64,000 bases of DNA from NCBI RefSeq assembly GCF_963675165.1, contig NC_087391.1, forward strand, positions 3,770,646-3,834,645, written 5' to 3'. How positions within the stretch are numbered: position 1 is the stretch's first letter; each line of letters opens with the position of its first letter. Below are positions 1-11,673 of the stretch, piece after piece. Position numbers and translations under genes: made by a program. A model generated the notes under the pieces. That model saw only the letters and a list, made by a program, of their open reading frames with translations, made no database searches and was not told the DNA's origin. This DNA is from Halichondria panicea (Eukaryota; Porifera; Demospongiae; Suberitida; Halichondriidae).

Positions 1-270
1 GCTCCTCATGGAGTAAGGACCCAGAGTCATGCTTATACAGAGACAGCAATTCTATAGCTTTGTATTGTAGTGACCCTTTTCCATTGTTCCTGGTGCGGGA
101 TCACTTCAGCTGTAAATACGTAGGGTGCCTCGAATAAAGGCCGCGTGTATAGTTAGCAGCTGCCAACGTGCAACGTGCAATAAGTTTTTAGCATTTGCTC
201 GCTTTTATTCGACAACGAAGCTTTATTATCATTAAAATCTGCCAAATTAAAACTACTACCTTGTTGTTTT
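1..270. repeat. Dispersed repeat, first of about five copies in the window
   Basis: The stretch with GTGACCCTTTTCCATTGTTC near 70 and GCTTTTATTCGACAACGAAG near 203 recurs at 27.44-28.17 kb in the same orientation and at about 9.96-10.5 kb in reverse, with shorter matches near 18.35 and 31.57 kb. Complementary pieces (TCGAATAAAGG at about 131 and the reverse form TTTTATTCGA at about 205) suggest a foldback MITE-like element. This copy is uninterrupted at TAAATACGTAGGG (about 113), where the 27.6 kb copy carries an insertion. The left end may lie outside the window. Confidence 0.6.
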
Positions 271-329
271 GAGGCTATCCATGGCATAAACACAGTGCTA
301 TCGCATCCAGGTGAGTAGACTCAGAATAC

Positions 330-331
<2 letters not shown>

Positions 332-366
<35 letters not shown>
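332..366. repeat. (CAGA)n microsatellite
   Basis: About nine perfect tetranucleotide units. The apparent reading frame across it is low-complexity and is not taken as a gene. Confidence 0.9.
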
Positions 367-367
<1 letters not shown>

Positions 368-400
368 TACTGTATCCGCTGGCTGTGGCACAGCCTCGGG

Positions 401-484
401 TAATTATTATATGATCCCCATGGTGGATTGGTGGGTGGCTTAAGTTAGAACCATCCACCAATCCACTCATGGGGATCATATAAT
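401..484. repeat. Palindromic hairpin element
   Basis: The left arm (AATTATTATATGATCCCCAT, then GTGGATTGGTGG) is matched in reverse complement by the right arm ending ATGGGGATCATATAATT, around a loop of roughly 20 bases. It is a near-perfect foldback, either a very short MITE or a structured element. Confidence 0.75.
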
Positions 485-1095
485 TTCTGCCATGTATGAT
501 CGATCTAGGGGAATCCATCTACGGTGTGACAGTACTCTACATACATAGATCTAATTATGATAAAAAGAGCCCAATGTGAATTAACCTACGTCTACCTTGA
601 GACATCAACCTTACTTGCTATTAATGGTAGCATGCACATCTAGTTTCCAGTGAAGCTGAAAGCCTAAGCCTTGTAGGGTACAGAAGTCATTGCACTACAC
701 ATTTTCTGATGTATAGATTTATAGTGTAATACCTAACTTACATGTACGAGCTGGAACAACAGGTAGACCGGTGTACGTGTCACTGTGCTATCCATTCCTT
801 CGGTTCTTCAGGTTCAGTAGATCCAGTAGGGTGTATCTATGTATCATTGTATAATGTATGTATCTAGCTAGATCTACTGGATCTATTAATTAATACTAGA
901 TATATGTATAATAGTACAGTGTCGTGAGCAGAGACAGAGTGAAGTAGGTGAGCCAAGAGACAGAGTCTCTAGTGCGCATGTCACAGCTTTGTCATCAGGC
1001 CGTGTTTTGTCTAATCTAATTCTTTATTGTCAGGCGCTAGGCGCTATAAACAGATAAAAATCGGCAAACTTAATTAAAAGGTGAAATCGAACAAG
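485..1095. other. Upstream region of the methyltransferase gene
   Basis: No gene seen. The sequence is AT-rich, with small palindromic AGATCTA runs around 850-900. The proximal promoter and 5' UTR of the next gene presumably lie in the last 200 bases; CTATAAA near 1043 is a possible but unproven TATA-like element. Confidence 0.4.
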
Positions 1096-3070
1096 ATGAA
1101 TCGTGAGGTGATCATCTATGGTTTTGCTGGTGCCGTAGGTCTCACTGCAGCAGCTACTGGGGTCTACTTTCTCAGAAAGAAACTGCTGCAAAGATGCTCA
1201 AAGGTTGCACGTTGCACGAGTAACAAGTAGCTGTGTAGACTATGTTGATTGTTCTATTCTAATAATTTTCCTGTCTCGTTGCCATTTCCAGAATCCTTAT
1301 GAAGATTCTAAGATGGTTAATGAGTACCTGGGTCTTCACTACTGCCCCCCTGAGGAGTATATGAGCTATGAAGAAGGGCCAAAGAGTGCTCTTGACTTTC
1401 CTCTACGCTGTGCCCAGCTTTGTATCAAGCATAAACCCGTGAGTTAAGTTAGAGTGGCTGCTTGTTTCTGTCCAGCTATTGCTAGTTGGTACGTCTACAG
1501 TATTGGTCCTAGCTAGTTAATACCCTGACCAGAAGACGAAAGATTGGACAAAACAATGCCCTGAGTTCCATAAAGTAGCGAAAGCTGAAGTTCTATGTAT
1601 TTATCCCTAACTTTTCATCAGGTGTTCTTTGTGCACAAACAACATTCCCACCCAAACATTGCAGGAAGATGTCCCCAGTCGAGCACTGGACATTGGCTGT
1701 GCTGTCGGGCGGTCCACCTTTGAGCTGGCCACAGAGTTTGAAGAGGTAGTGGGCATCGACTACTCTTCTGCATTCATTGCCAAGTGTCAGCAGCTCAAGA
1801 TCACTGGAGAGTCTGAGTATTCACTCACTGTGGAGGGGGATATAGTCGAGAAGAAAAATGCTCAGGTTCATCCAAACATTGTAAGTTTTAGAGCTACGCA
1901 TTGAATGCCCATTTAGCTACATGATGTTGTATTCATATTGTATAACCTTCTAGCCTGGAATAAATATGCTGGTTTTAAGTATTAAATGTACCTCCAACTT
2001 TGTACTTGCACGTAAGTACAAATTACTCCTCTTATTTGTTCCAGAATCGAACGAGGGCTCATTTCATGGTGGAGGATGCTTGTTCCCTGCCTGAGCTAGG
2101 CCAGTTCAGCTGTGTGCTAGCCGCTAACCTTATATGTCGGCTCCCTGATTGCACCCTATTCCTGAACAGGCTGCCTGGGATGGTGATACCTGGTGGTATA
2201 GTGGTGTTCACCAATCCCTTCACCTGGCTTGAGCAGTACACACCCAAGGTGAGCAGAGAGAGTTGAGGACTGCAAGCAGAGGAATAGTTTAGGACAGCCA
2301 CTTAACTTCAGTGCATGTAGTTACTAAGCCCATATTTTAGACTGCCAATTTTTGGATAAGTAAAGTGTCATAATTATGCCAGGTCTGACGAGTGTCCATA
2401 ACGTGGTTGGAAGCCCAAACTTCAGAAGCTTTCCTCTATTTGGTACAGTCCTATTTTAAATGTATGAGGTCATCTAACATCATATTCTTTAATAGGTGGT
2501 GGGGGCTTCAAGACTGTTTTATCTGTAGTTCACGTTCTTGGATCTGTTTTACCCTTACAGGGTGTCATACAGGATTTTGAAGTAGAGGGGGAAAATAAGG
2601 CATGCTTGTATATAAGAATATTTTGCTAAAAAAAGGTCAACTGTTATTTCAATACCCCCGGCTATGGACACTCAGTCATACATAAATGCAAATTTTAGAG
2701 GAGGGGGATTGGAGCCAGAGGGGGAATATCCCTCTTCCCCCTCCCCCCTGTATGACACCCTGCCTTAGGCCTTTCTACCAGCAGCCTATAATATGTACAT
2801 GGACGACAAGTTGTATTCAGTGTCCTTTTAATCTGTTCAGAAATTGCTGCTGAATCTGTTAATTTTTTCCCCTTGTTGCAGTCCAAGTGGCTTGGTGGCT
2901 ATGTAGATAAGAATGGTGTTGAAGTGAGAGGATTTGATGCCCTCTGCCGTATTCTCAGCCCAGATTTTGAGCTAGTGGAGCAGGAGAACATGCCGTTCCT
3001 GATACGAGAAACTGTGAGAAAACACCAGTGGACTGTAGCCCACGCGTCTGTGTGGAGAAGAAAGAAGTGA
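1096..3070 (+). CDS. Stand-alone OvoA C-terminal-type SAM methyltransferase with N-terminal membrane anchor
   Basis: Five exons: 1096-1203, 1292-1438, 1665-1880, 2045-2248, 2882-3070. All introns are phase 0 with GT-AG ends, giving 287 aa. Residues about 5-27 form a hydrophobic segment followed by RKK, so a single N-terminal membrane anchor is predicted. The class I SAM motif ALDIGCAVGRS lies at about 92-102, the acidic GIDYSSAF strand follows, and VLAANLICRLPD lies at about 181-192. The tail has PFLIRETVRKHQW and ends WRRKK. From memory, the order and wording of these blocks match the C-terminal domain of OvoA (4-mercaptohistidine N-methyltransferase, last step of ovothiol synthesis). The OvoA sulfoxide-synthase and DinB-like parts are absent. 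The start is chosen because it begins the hydrophobic exon and keeps the frame through all junctions. The substrate is inferred, not shown. TIMM9 begins 139 bp downstream on the same strand. Confidence 0.85.
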
Positions 3071-3209
3071 AACAAACAGAATCCAATATTGATTAGCTAC
3101 TATGATCTTGTTCACAGTGTCACAGGGTTTTGTATAACTTTAATGGGTAATGATGGTAGTTTAAAAAAAATTAATATTAAACATCTGCCACATGGTCGTG
3201 GTATTGGTG

Positions 3210-5581
3210 ATGGAGGCTTTGACACCAGAACAAAGAAGTCAGTTGGAGGTTACCCAGGTTAGCAGAAAGAGTCCAAATAATCAGAGAAGTCTTTACTGAA
3301 GCGTTGTATTATTTGTAATTCATAGATATCTCACACATGCACAATGATTTAATGATTACATCACACTTTGAAATGCTGGTCTGCTTAATCAATATAGGCG
3401 CAATGTATTGGGTGTATGATCAACGGTGCTCAGTACTCTACAAATAATTTGTAAACTAGCGTATATTATTATACACTCGTACCAACCGTAACTATAAATT
3501 ATACACGTACCGTAATACCTCTAATTAAGCTGACCCTTCAAATATGCGACACCCTAAAAGTAGCCACAGCTGCGTTGACAATTATTTTTTAATGTCGTGT
3601 CCTAAATGGAGGTAATGTAGCCACTCTAGCCTCGATTCTAGCACACTGGAAAATACACGTTTTTAAGCGGCTATAAATCGAGGTAAGTAGACTGATTAGA
3701 GCTACCTCCAATTAGATACGGCCCTCTAAATATGCGACACCAGGTCTTCAACATAATTGTTCAATCCCAAAAGAAGCGACTAAAAAGTGTTGCCTTAATT
3801 AGATCGGAATTTAGAGGGTCGTAGGTAGCTTTACTTAGTCTACTTGCCTCGATTTCAGGCCGCTTAAAAACACGTGTTTCCAGTGGGCTAGAATCGAGGC
3901 TAAATGTGGCTAAATTTACCTCAATTTTGGGTGCTACATTATTGTCAACAGCTGTCGCTACTTTTAGAGGGGTAAGAAAAGTGATGGTGTCACATCTTTA
4001 GAGGGTCACCTTAACTAGAGGTTATACGGTACATGCATATAGCTAGTACGTCATCACATGTTTCAACTCGTGCATGTAGCTTCTTACAAGCTATGTTTCA
4101 CTTATAACTTATAATTATAAGTGTCTTTGTGTTGGTTGCAGTTCAAAGACTTTCTCACGACATATAACAATGTCACTGAGAATTGCTTCACAGAGTGTGT
4201 GAATGACTTCACTGCGAGAAGGCTATCAAAACACGAGGTAATGAGCGATTGTTGTTCATACTAACATGTACTACGGTAGAAATGGATTGTTAGGGCATGC
4301 GCTAATGGATCAAAAGCAGAACTGTATGCACTTATATTTGAGGATGCGCTTATATAATGCAGTCATTTTCGAGACCCACCCTAGTAATCAGATGTCTCTG
4401 TGACAAGTAATGACCCGCTAGCTAGCTAGCTGTATTAAAGAGAGCGAGCTAGGCAAGCAAGTAACACTAACTAGATCAGTATCATACATAATTATTATTA
4501 CTATTTCATATAATTATTACAACATTTAAACAAAAACATTCATATTGACCAGGAACTGGATCAAAAAGTGTCTAAGTTCACTTTGTCTAAGTCTCACAAG
4601 ATAACAGCATATGCCCAAAGTGTCCTTCCAGATGGATCACAAGCTATACAGCTACCGTGCACTGTACAAGCTAAATCTTCACTAATTTCTCACATAATAG
4701 AAAAGCGCTTAAATAGTCTATTCGAGTACTGCAGTTGAGCATTGCTTAAAATCAAGATGCGCTTATAATTGAGTAAGCACTCTAATAATCCATTTTTTAC
4801 GGTATGGTCTTAATCCAAGATGGACAGTGATTATAATGGCTTGGGTGCGCGTGCACAGCGAGGTATACGGTTATGTTTTCGTATCTGTGTGTGTAGACTG
4901 CTTACAGCTGTTCAATAGTAAATGAAGTGCAAGCAAAAGTTTCTATATGCTTCTAATTACGATATTTTCTTGGATTTCAATTTGTGAATTAGCAAAATAA
5001 TGCTTCGTTCTTGAGTTATAGCTACATTTGCTTATTTGGAATGCCATTGTAGCCTTTTCAGAACAGTGCGTAGCAAAACTTGTCCATGAAGTGTTGCTAC
5101 CTACTTAGTGATTATGCCTCGAGGCGTAGCCGCACAAGGGGTACAGTAAAGTTGACTGTGTGTGTGTCTGTCTATCTGTGTTGTGTTACAATGCGACAAA
5201 AACTAACAGCTTCTATATAGGCTTCTAGCCACGTTCTCTTGGATTTTGATTCCTCAATTTGCAAACTAAAGCTTCTTTCTCGAGTTATAGCTAGTTTGAC
5301 TCAGTCTCTTCAGAATCTTTCATAGCATCATCGTTTGCACAAACTTTCTATTCAATTTATGAGTTCCTTGTACTAAAGCCCTAGCTGTTTGTTAGCTACA
5401 AGAGTCAGAAAAGAGCGGCAAAGCTTACACTGTCAGCAGCCCTTGTAAACTCTGACCTCATTGCAGATCCACCCCTTTTTCATTGGCAGGAAATGCAAAA
5501 TACTTCCACATTGTAGATCTACATGCTTTTATCCTTGAAGATCATTATGCCTCGTGCGCATGTGCAAGCGAGGTATACGGT

Positions 5582-5616
<35 letters not shown>

Positions 5617-6702
5617 AGACTGCTACAGCTAATCAAGGATCAATGAACTGTTTCTATAGACTTTTAATAACGTTTTCTTGGATTTTAATTCATTGATTTG
5701 CAAAATAATGCTTCGTTCTCGAGTTATGCCTACTTTTGCTTACTTGGAATGTCATTGCAGCCTTTTCAGAAGAGTGCGTAGCAAAATTTGTTCATGGAGT
5801 GTTGCTACTCTACTTAGCTCTAGAACGCCAGCTATTGGTATCTGCAAGAGTGAGAAGAGAGCTGCAAGGCTCTGCTGATGCAGCCATTCATTTTAGACAT
5901 GGACTTTTGGCATCAATCGCTTTTAACAACAATCATAGTCGATCATTACCCACTCTTTGTGAGTTTCTCTGTGATTTTGGATTCTGCCTGCATGCAGCAA
6001 AATTTATAAAAATGTTCATCATGATATAATGTGTGCTATTGCTATAATAGCTAGTAGCTTTATATTATGTAGCTTTGACACCTCCATCGAGGCATCAGCA
6101 CCAGCGTTGCTTGCATCAATCGTGGTCGATCATTTCCCACTCTTTGAATTTCCCTGGCCCTGTGATAATACATGCAGATGCATGCAGCAAAATTACCATA
6201 AGAAAATTATAGTATCTGTGTGTATTAGCAATAGCTAGTAGCTTAGCGTTGACACATTTACCGAGGCATCAGCACCGGTGGTGCTTTTATTCATCAAGCC
6301 ATCAGATAGATTTAATTCTTTTTGACCGAAAGCAAAACATGGCGAGAGGTATTAGCACAGCGCAGTTTGCAAGAGTGAGAAAGCTGTAAGACTGCACTTC
6401 TTAGCTGCTTCATGCAGAAACCATTAATAGTATGGACTTTGAACTTTGAACTTTGATATCCTTTTTAGCAAGATCGTATGTAATTTCATATTTGGTGCCT
6501 CCATCAGCACAGGTGCTTTCATAGCATCAGTTTTGAGCTGTTAATTTTTATGGTCAGTGTGTGTTTATTGTTTTCCTTCTAACAGAATGAGTGCTGCATG
6601 AACTGTGTGGACAAGTACGTGAAAATGAGTCAACGGATTACTATGAGATTGCAGGAACACTTACAAATGCAACAAACCAATGCTCCAAATGGAACTTCAT
6701 AG
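3210..6702 (+). CDS. TIMM9: Mitochondrial import inner membrane translocase subunit Tim9
   Basis: Three exons: 3210-3257, 4142-4237, 6586-6702, all phase 0, giving 86 aa (human Tim9 is about 89). The first exon gives a short N-terminus beginning MEALTPEQRSQLE. The second carries FKDFLTTYN and the first CX3C motif (CFTEC). The third carries the second CX3C motif (CCMNC) and KYVKMSQRITMRLQEH. Small Tim proteins of this family form hexameric chaperones with Tim10 in the mitochondrial intermembrane space and escort hydrophobic precursors; the four cysteines form two disulfides. The first-exon donor is placed at CAG/gttagc because this puts Q before FKDF, as in other Tim9 proteins; a donor three codons earlier is also possible. 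Intron 1 holds a MITE, and intron 2 (2.3 kb) is mostly dispersed repeats. Confidence 0.92.
3508..4031. mobile_element. MITE with long terminal inverted repeats, in TIMM9 intron 1
   Basis: The left end TACCGTAATACCTCTAATTA is mirrored by the right end (reverse complement TACCGTATAACCTCTAGTTA), both continuing into TGACCCT. Inside, a second pair of inverted segments is built around CCTCGATT and GCGGC (about 3630-3690 against 3840-3900), so the element is largely palindromic. No coding capacity was seen. A related copy lies at 35.77-36.08 kb. Confidence 0.85.
4540..4805. repeat. Dispersed repeat; second copy at about 13.3-13.6 kb
   Basis: The stretch with ATTGACCAGGAACTGGA, AACAGCATATGCC and CAGTTGAGCATTGC recurs in the same order and orientation at 13,315-13,627 with small indels. 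It ends at TAATAATCCA. It is non-coding and lies in TIMM9 intron 2. Confidence 0.65.
4840..6330. repeat. Composite of two copies of a dispersed element in TIMM9 intron 2
   Basis: Two imperfect direct copies (about 4,840-5,350 and 5,545-6,330) share GCGAGGTATACGGT, GTAGACTGCT, AATAATGCTTCGTTCT and TTGGAATGCCATTG blocks. Reverse-complement copies lie at about 10.6-11.34 kb and 44.13-44.36 kb, and a partial one at about 48.11-48.31 kb. Its ends carry GCCTCG...GCGCATGTGC and GCATCAGCACC. Short reading frames inside recur between copies only because the repeat does. No transposase or RT motif was seen. Confidence 0.65.
5590..5616. repeat. (GT)n microsatellite
   Basis: A run of about 13 GT units inside the dispersed element of TIMM9 intron 2. 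Shorter GT runs occupy the same place in the sister copy near 5,155. Confidence 0.85.
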
Positions 6703-9700
6703 TGCACAGGTTATTAATTAGTGACATTTATTACTTAGCACATGCACCTTTATGATTGTGAAATATTATCACATTGGAGAGTGTAATGAAAAGATAACGT
6801 GGTTTAGGAATTAAGATTAAAGTCGTGTACGATGGAATTTACTTCATTACTCGCAAGAGATGTAGTAAATAACACATCTTGATTGTCCTAGTTGTCCTAG
6901 CATAATACATTTTGTTTTGCCATCAAGTTGTATTGGTCGGATACTAAATAAATCTCTATATTAAAAGGAGGCTTTAGGGAAGATGAGGTAATGCTTATAG
7001 CACATAAAATAGAGGCTTACCTAAGTCGTCTTGTCACTCCGCTACATAGCTATATACATATCTAGGCCTCCTCTTGTGCAATGAACACAGACACATGGCT
7101 GTTATGAGATTATTATTTTAGCACGCATGCGCATCATATAACTGTGACCTTTGGCCTTCAATCTTTGCACGCTTGGACACTATGACCTAGCAAGTAGCTA
7201 AATGGCCGGTCAAATAGGTTAATAGCTCGGAAATTGACCGATACCCGACTGTTATTTATACCTCTGACTCAGAAGAGGTACACAGGCACGGTGCAGCTAT
7301 AGCAATTAATCTACATTCCGCTCGTGTGGTATATTATTGCTGAGTCAGCTAATCTAATACTATTTGTGGGGAGCAAATTATACAGTGGTGGTGTTTATTT
7401 TGTGTTCTTGTACACAAATTGCTCATTTGGGACCCGGGAACCTGGCCTTTATATCACAGTAGGCAGGCCGGGATAGCTGCTAAGTTCCATTAAAATCTGT
7501 GGTGCGTCAAGTACTACTTCAGTCAATATTCAACAGATACTGATACAGGGGACCATTTTGAAGGGACAATGCTAGTAACTGTTTCATTGGATCTTCTTGG
7601 TTAATGTTTATGATCCGAGATAACTCCTCTCTTTTCTACCACTAGGAAACTATCACAGTTTGTTTTTACATGCATTCACAGTTCTTCCTCTAGATAAACA
7701 CCTATAGCACAAAGTACTGATTGCATACCGCTAATTCTACACATTATAATTATTATATCACGGTGTCAAGATAACAAGGCTGTAATAACAGTCATACAGT
7801 CCCTTCCGTGTTATTTACTCGGTCGCGTAGCCATGAGGCATTGTTTGGTAAGGGGTTGTCGTAACATAAAACACATAATTATAGCATGACATTCTTTGCA
7901 ATACAGGCAGCTCGCCCTCGGGGCTGCGCCCTTATCCTTGTGCCTGTGTATTTCATAAAACAGCTGGCTTCATGCTGTATCTATTACATACACCACTCTA
8001 AAGTCCACGTCCATTACACACAAATTACGTCCTTGGATAGCTTATAGCCTCGTTACATTTATCTGGTTGTCGACTAATTAGAAAAAACTGAATACAGCAT
8101 TAGAGCGGGTTGTTTAATGTTTTCTACGTCACCATTCTGAGCTACAGGTACAAATGTTTTAGAATACGAAATATTAAAACGTGCATGGTAGTTCATACGA
8201 ACATTTGCTCCAATGAAAATTACCCGCTACCATTGTAACGGGAAATTTTTGTGAGGTGCAAAATTTCGCGTTTTTCGAGGGCAGAGCAGTTAACGCGAAA
8301 ATTAAAACTAGGAGAAACTCCCACGCACCGGTATTTCACATGCAAGCTCTTGGTGTGGTTTCTTGGCATTTAAATGCGAATGTTACAACCGCGAACATTT
8401 TTTTTGAGGGCTCTCGAGCCTAGCCGCGGTTACAATGGCGTCAATGCTAGTTGCTATGCACAAAACCAGGGAACACTATGAGTTTCGCTAGCGAAGCCTG
8501 CAGTTTTATACGCTTTAGTATTTACTATAAATCTATTAGAAGCTATGTACACGCCAAGAAAACAGTGGATAACAACAGTAGATGTTATGTGCTTTTTGAG
8601 ACTTCTGTATTGTTTTTTTTTGCCTATAGATAAGTTAGTTATTGACAGTTATTGACTTGCTTGTTAATATAAATTATCAGTATCTGAGTCAGGCGTTTTG
8701 TTCTTTTTATACACTCTGTTGTTGAATAATCCAGCCATGCATCATAATAAATGTTTGCCCTGTACTTAGTAAACCGTTATCTACTCCTGCTATGATACCA
8801 TACACCTTATCTCTTTCCTTGGCAATCTGTTGTAGAAATTACAACAATGGGTAAGGAATCGTTATGATGAATTAGATGAAGTTGTATGTGAGCTCCTCCC
8901 TGACAAACAAACTGTAGTCTAGGTAACCGCCTTATCAGTCAAGTAGGCTAAAAATCTGTGTCCTTTGATGTAAGCTTTGATGTCTCTTTGTGCATATGTA
9001 GTTATAAAAAAAAAAAAAAAAAAAAAAGAAACCTTTGACTAGCTAGGAAGAGTAGCAGCAGTAGTAGTAGCAGTGCAAGCAGGACTAGACTAGATTAAAA
9101 AGTTGGTGGAAAGAATAACTGACCGTTTGGACGTCACCTGGCTGCCAGACTTTCATCTGGACTCTTCCCCCTGAGTAGCTGGCCTTTCTCTAAGCCACAA
9201 AACTGAGCAAGAAGCTGAAGAAGCAGCTAGACAGAGACATGTACCTAGCCTTGAGAATTGGGAGGCGTGGCTCAACTAGTTAGCCCAGCCCAGAGGAATT
9301 GTTACCGTGGGTACTGAACAACCGTAGAAGTAGGGCTACCCCTGGCTTTACTGAATTAACTAGCTGTGTCTGCTGTCTAGTTGGACCAGATTTAGCTAGA
9401 TAATGGGGTAGAGAATAGTTGAGCGGTGCTGTGTGTAGCTTGAACTGTACTGGCTGGCAAGAATCTAGTAAGCACCCTATGCACTGATAACTCGTCAGAA
9501 TGGAGGGTATGTTCTAGGGATCTGGACAGCTGTACATCCAAAGGAGCCAGGGAGTGCCAATCATCTTCTCCCAGTCTCTGACACGCTAAACAAAAGGAGC
9601 TAGAACTGGGAGTCCCAGCTAGAATTGCTAGCCGGATCTAGACTAATAGAATGACATGGAGGCGTGGTGAGGCCGGATCCACACTAATTGATCGACCTAA

Positions 9701-9955
9701 AGACGCTCCTGTTCCAGATTTCACGAATGGCAAGGAAAGGGATATAGCAGGAAATTTTTAATACATCGGTTATTATATCATCCCCTCAAGTTACACAGTT
9801 AGCTGTACAGCCCTCGTCCATAAGTAATGAAAGCACCGTGGGTGCTGATGCCTCGGTGGATGTGTCAAACTACATAACATAAAGCTACTAGCTATTGCTG
9901 ATATCATAATGTTCTAGCGCTGCGCTTACAGCATGGATAACTTTCACACAACAAG
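6703..9955. other. Gene-free interval with repeat debris
   Basis: No gene recognised. AATAAA at 6,947-6,952 could be the TIMM9 poly(A) signal. From about 8,215 to 8,420 there is a decayed element with TAACGGGAAATTTTTGTGAG and CGCGAAAATT, resembling the hairpin MITEs seen elsewhere in the window. Two GCCGGATC-A-ACTAAT direct repeats occur near 9,632 and 9,672. Bases 9,820-9,910 (CTGATGCCTCGGTGGATGTG) match 47.84-47.89 kb. Confidence 0.5.
9006..9027. repeat. Poly(A) tract of 22 bases
   Basis: An uninterrupted A22 run with no recognisable retroelement coding sequence immediately upstream. It could be the tail of a decayed SINE or LINE, or a simple repeat. Confidence 0.8.
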
Positions 9956-9959
9956 TTAT

Positions 9960-10520
9960 TAGTTTTAATAGTGACAGATTTTGATGAAGCGTCGTTGTCG
10001 AATAAAAGCTAAGAAGCTTGAACTTGCACGGTGGCAGCTATACAGTAGAACCTCGATTATCCGGACACCTTGGTTTCAGAGGCAGGTCGGATAACCGAAT
10101 AGATAAACCATGCCTTGATCCACCCACTTTATTGATAAACAGCAGTGCCACATGGCTGTCTGCGCATGCGCAGAAGATAAGCAGACCTGTCTCCATAGTA
10201 ATAGCTGCAATGTGCAATCGCATTTCAAGGACACGCCCATTTTTTAAAAGAAACTTCCAAGCCGAATAATCGAGGTTCTACTAGCTAACTACACGCAGCC
10301 TTTATTCGATGTAAACTACGTACTTATAGTTGAAGTGATCCCTTACCAGGAACAATGGAACAGGGTCACTAAAATAGAAAGCTAGAATAATGATTTATGG
10401 TTGTTGCTTCTTTACTTATTTCCCCACAGAGCCCACAGGAGCTCTAAACTATTTCTAAGACTCCAGGTTTCTTTGCTGCCTTTGCAAATTTGCTGTGATT
10501 CTAGTCTACAATGAATCAAC
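9960..10520 (-). repeat. Reverse copy of the 5'-end dispersed repeat, split by a MITE
   Basis: GTCGTTGTCGAATAAAAGCT near 9,990 and CAGCCTTTATTCGA near 10,296, then GATCCCTTACCAGGAACAAT, are reverse-complement matches to bases 1-230. A pogo-like MITE occupies 10,043-10,283 in the middle, so this is a nested insertion. Confidence 0.65.
10043..10283. mobile_element. Pogo/Tigger-like MITE
   Basis: The left end CAGTAGAACCTCGATTATCC is mirrored by a right end reading ATAATCGAGGTTCTACTA (last base changed from G). The left flank is TA. These termini resemble pogo/Tigger elements of the Tc1-mariner group, which insert at TA. A better preserved relative is at 20,777-21,107. The open frames inside are incidental. 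Confidence 0.8.
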
Positions 10521-10599
10521 ATGCCTCTAGCTCCTGTTACTGCTGCTTAGCCAGCACTTTTTTGGTTGCTATACACCTGTAGATCATGCCAACAGCCGA

Positions 10600-11335
10600 G
10601 GGTTAGCACTTCAGTGCTATAGTTTCTTTGTATCTGGAAACTCAAAGGGTGGCAAAGGATCGACCATAATTATGATTAATGCTAAAAAGGATGCCAAAAG
10701 TACTAAGTCTAAAAGCTAAACTTAATGGCTGCTGCATCAGTAGAGCCTTGCAGCTTTTTTCTCACCGTGTCTTGCAGCTACCAATAGCTAAAGTCTATTT
10801 GCGTTGAGTTCGACCCCGGAAGTTATGTGGTCAATTATGGCTTCATTTATGCTTTATGTGGTGGACAAGTATGCCTGGGACTTCTACATGGAAAATGTGC
10901 TAGTTGGAGCTTACCAGCTCTACAGCATATAGATAGAAGCAATTTTTAATAAGGAATCCAATGGTATACGAAACTTGAATTTCAGTAACGTATGACAAAG
11001 GTACGACAACTTTATGAAGGTCAAACTCAACACAAGAGACATTAGCGTTCTAGTGCAGAGCTAACTACTAAGTAGAGTAGCAATACTCCATTGGCTATGC
11101 ACTCTTCTGAATAACATTCCTAGTAAGCAAAACTAGGCATATACTCGAATGAAGCATTATTTTGCAAATCCACGAATTAAAATCCGAGAAAATAAGATCC
11201 AAGAAAAACATAACTAAAAACTCTCACTTGCACTTCATTGATCTTGAGTAGCTGTAGCAGTCTACACAGAACACAGACACCCACACAAACACACTACCGT
11301 ATACCTTGCTTGCGCATGTGCACCGAACCATAATA
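10600..11335 (-). repeat. Reverse copy of the TIMM9-intron dispersed element
   Basis: Runs from AGGGTTAGCACTTCAGTGCT to TGCGCATGTGCACCGA. It is the reverse complement of the 4.84-5.96 kb element, including the CTACACAGAACACAGACACC microsatellite side. The central part (about 10,800-11,040) is also matched in inverted orientation at 13,650-13,925. Confidence 0.6.
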
Positions 11336-11348
11336 ACCTATACAAAGA

Positions 11349-11618
11349 ATTTCAGGTTGGTTGGCAGAAGTTAAAAGTTGGAGTGCAGTCAACCATGACC
11401 ACTAATTACATTAATAGGAAGAAACACACTGTGTGTGGTCATGGTTGAGTGCACTTCAACTTTTAACTTCTGCCAACCCAGAGGAGGTACGACATCTGCG
11501 TGTCAAAGGAAACGTTTTAGACACACATTCCTTAGGTCAAAGTTCGGAATGTGTGTGTTAAAGACATGCAGATGACACGCGGGTGTCGTACCTCCTCTGC
11601 TGCCAACTAATCTGAAAT
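11349..11618. mobile_element. Nested palindromic MITE (two foldbacks side by side)
   Basis: The outer ends ATTTCAGGTTGG and CCAACTAATCTGAAAT are inverted. Within them sit two separate foldbacks: 11,359-11,478 (GGTTGGCAGAAGTTAAAAGT mirrored by ACTTTTAACTTCTGCCAACC) and 11,479-11,599 (CAGAGGAGGTACGACATC mirrored by GTCGTACCTCCTCTG). A second copy of the latter lies at 62,443-62,568, so it is an independent element inserted next to, or within, the first. Confidence 0.8.
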
Positions 11619-11673
11619 CCTCTGTACACAGAGTACATGTAGTAGTCACAAATCAGCCGCAAAGTGTCACCGT

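Noticed and set aside
5678..6238. Small frames sharing a TFAYLEC/SFAYLEC segment with 44.1-44.4 kb
   Set aside because: The similarity is that of a dispersed DNA repeat with indels; no start, domain or consistent length.
10018..10269. Possible small gene of 83 codons
   Set aside because: It spans the boundary of a dispersed repeat and a pogo-like MITE, so it cannot be a conserved protein.
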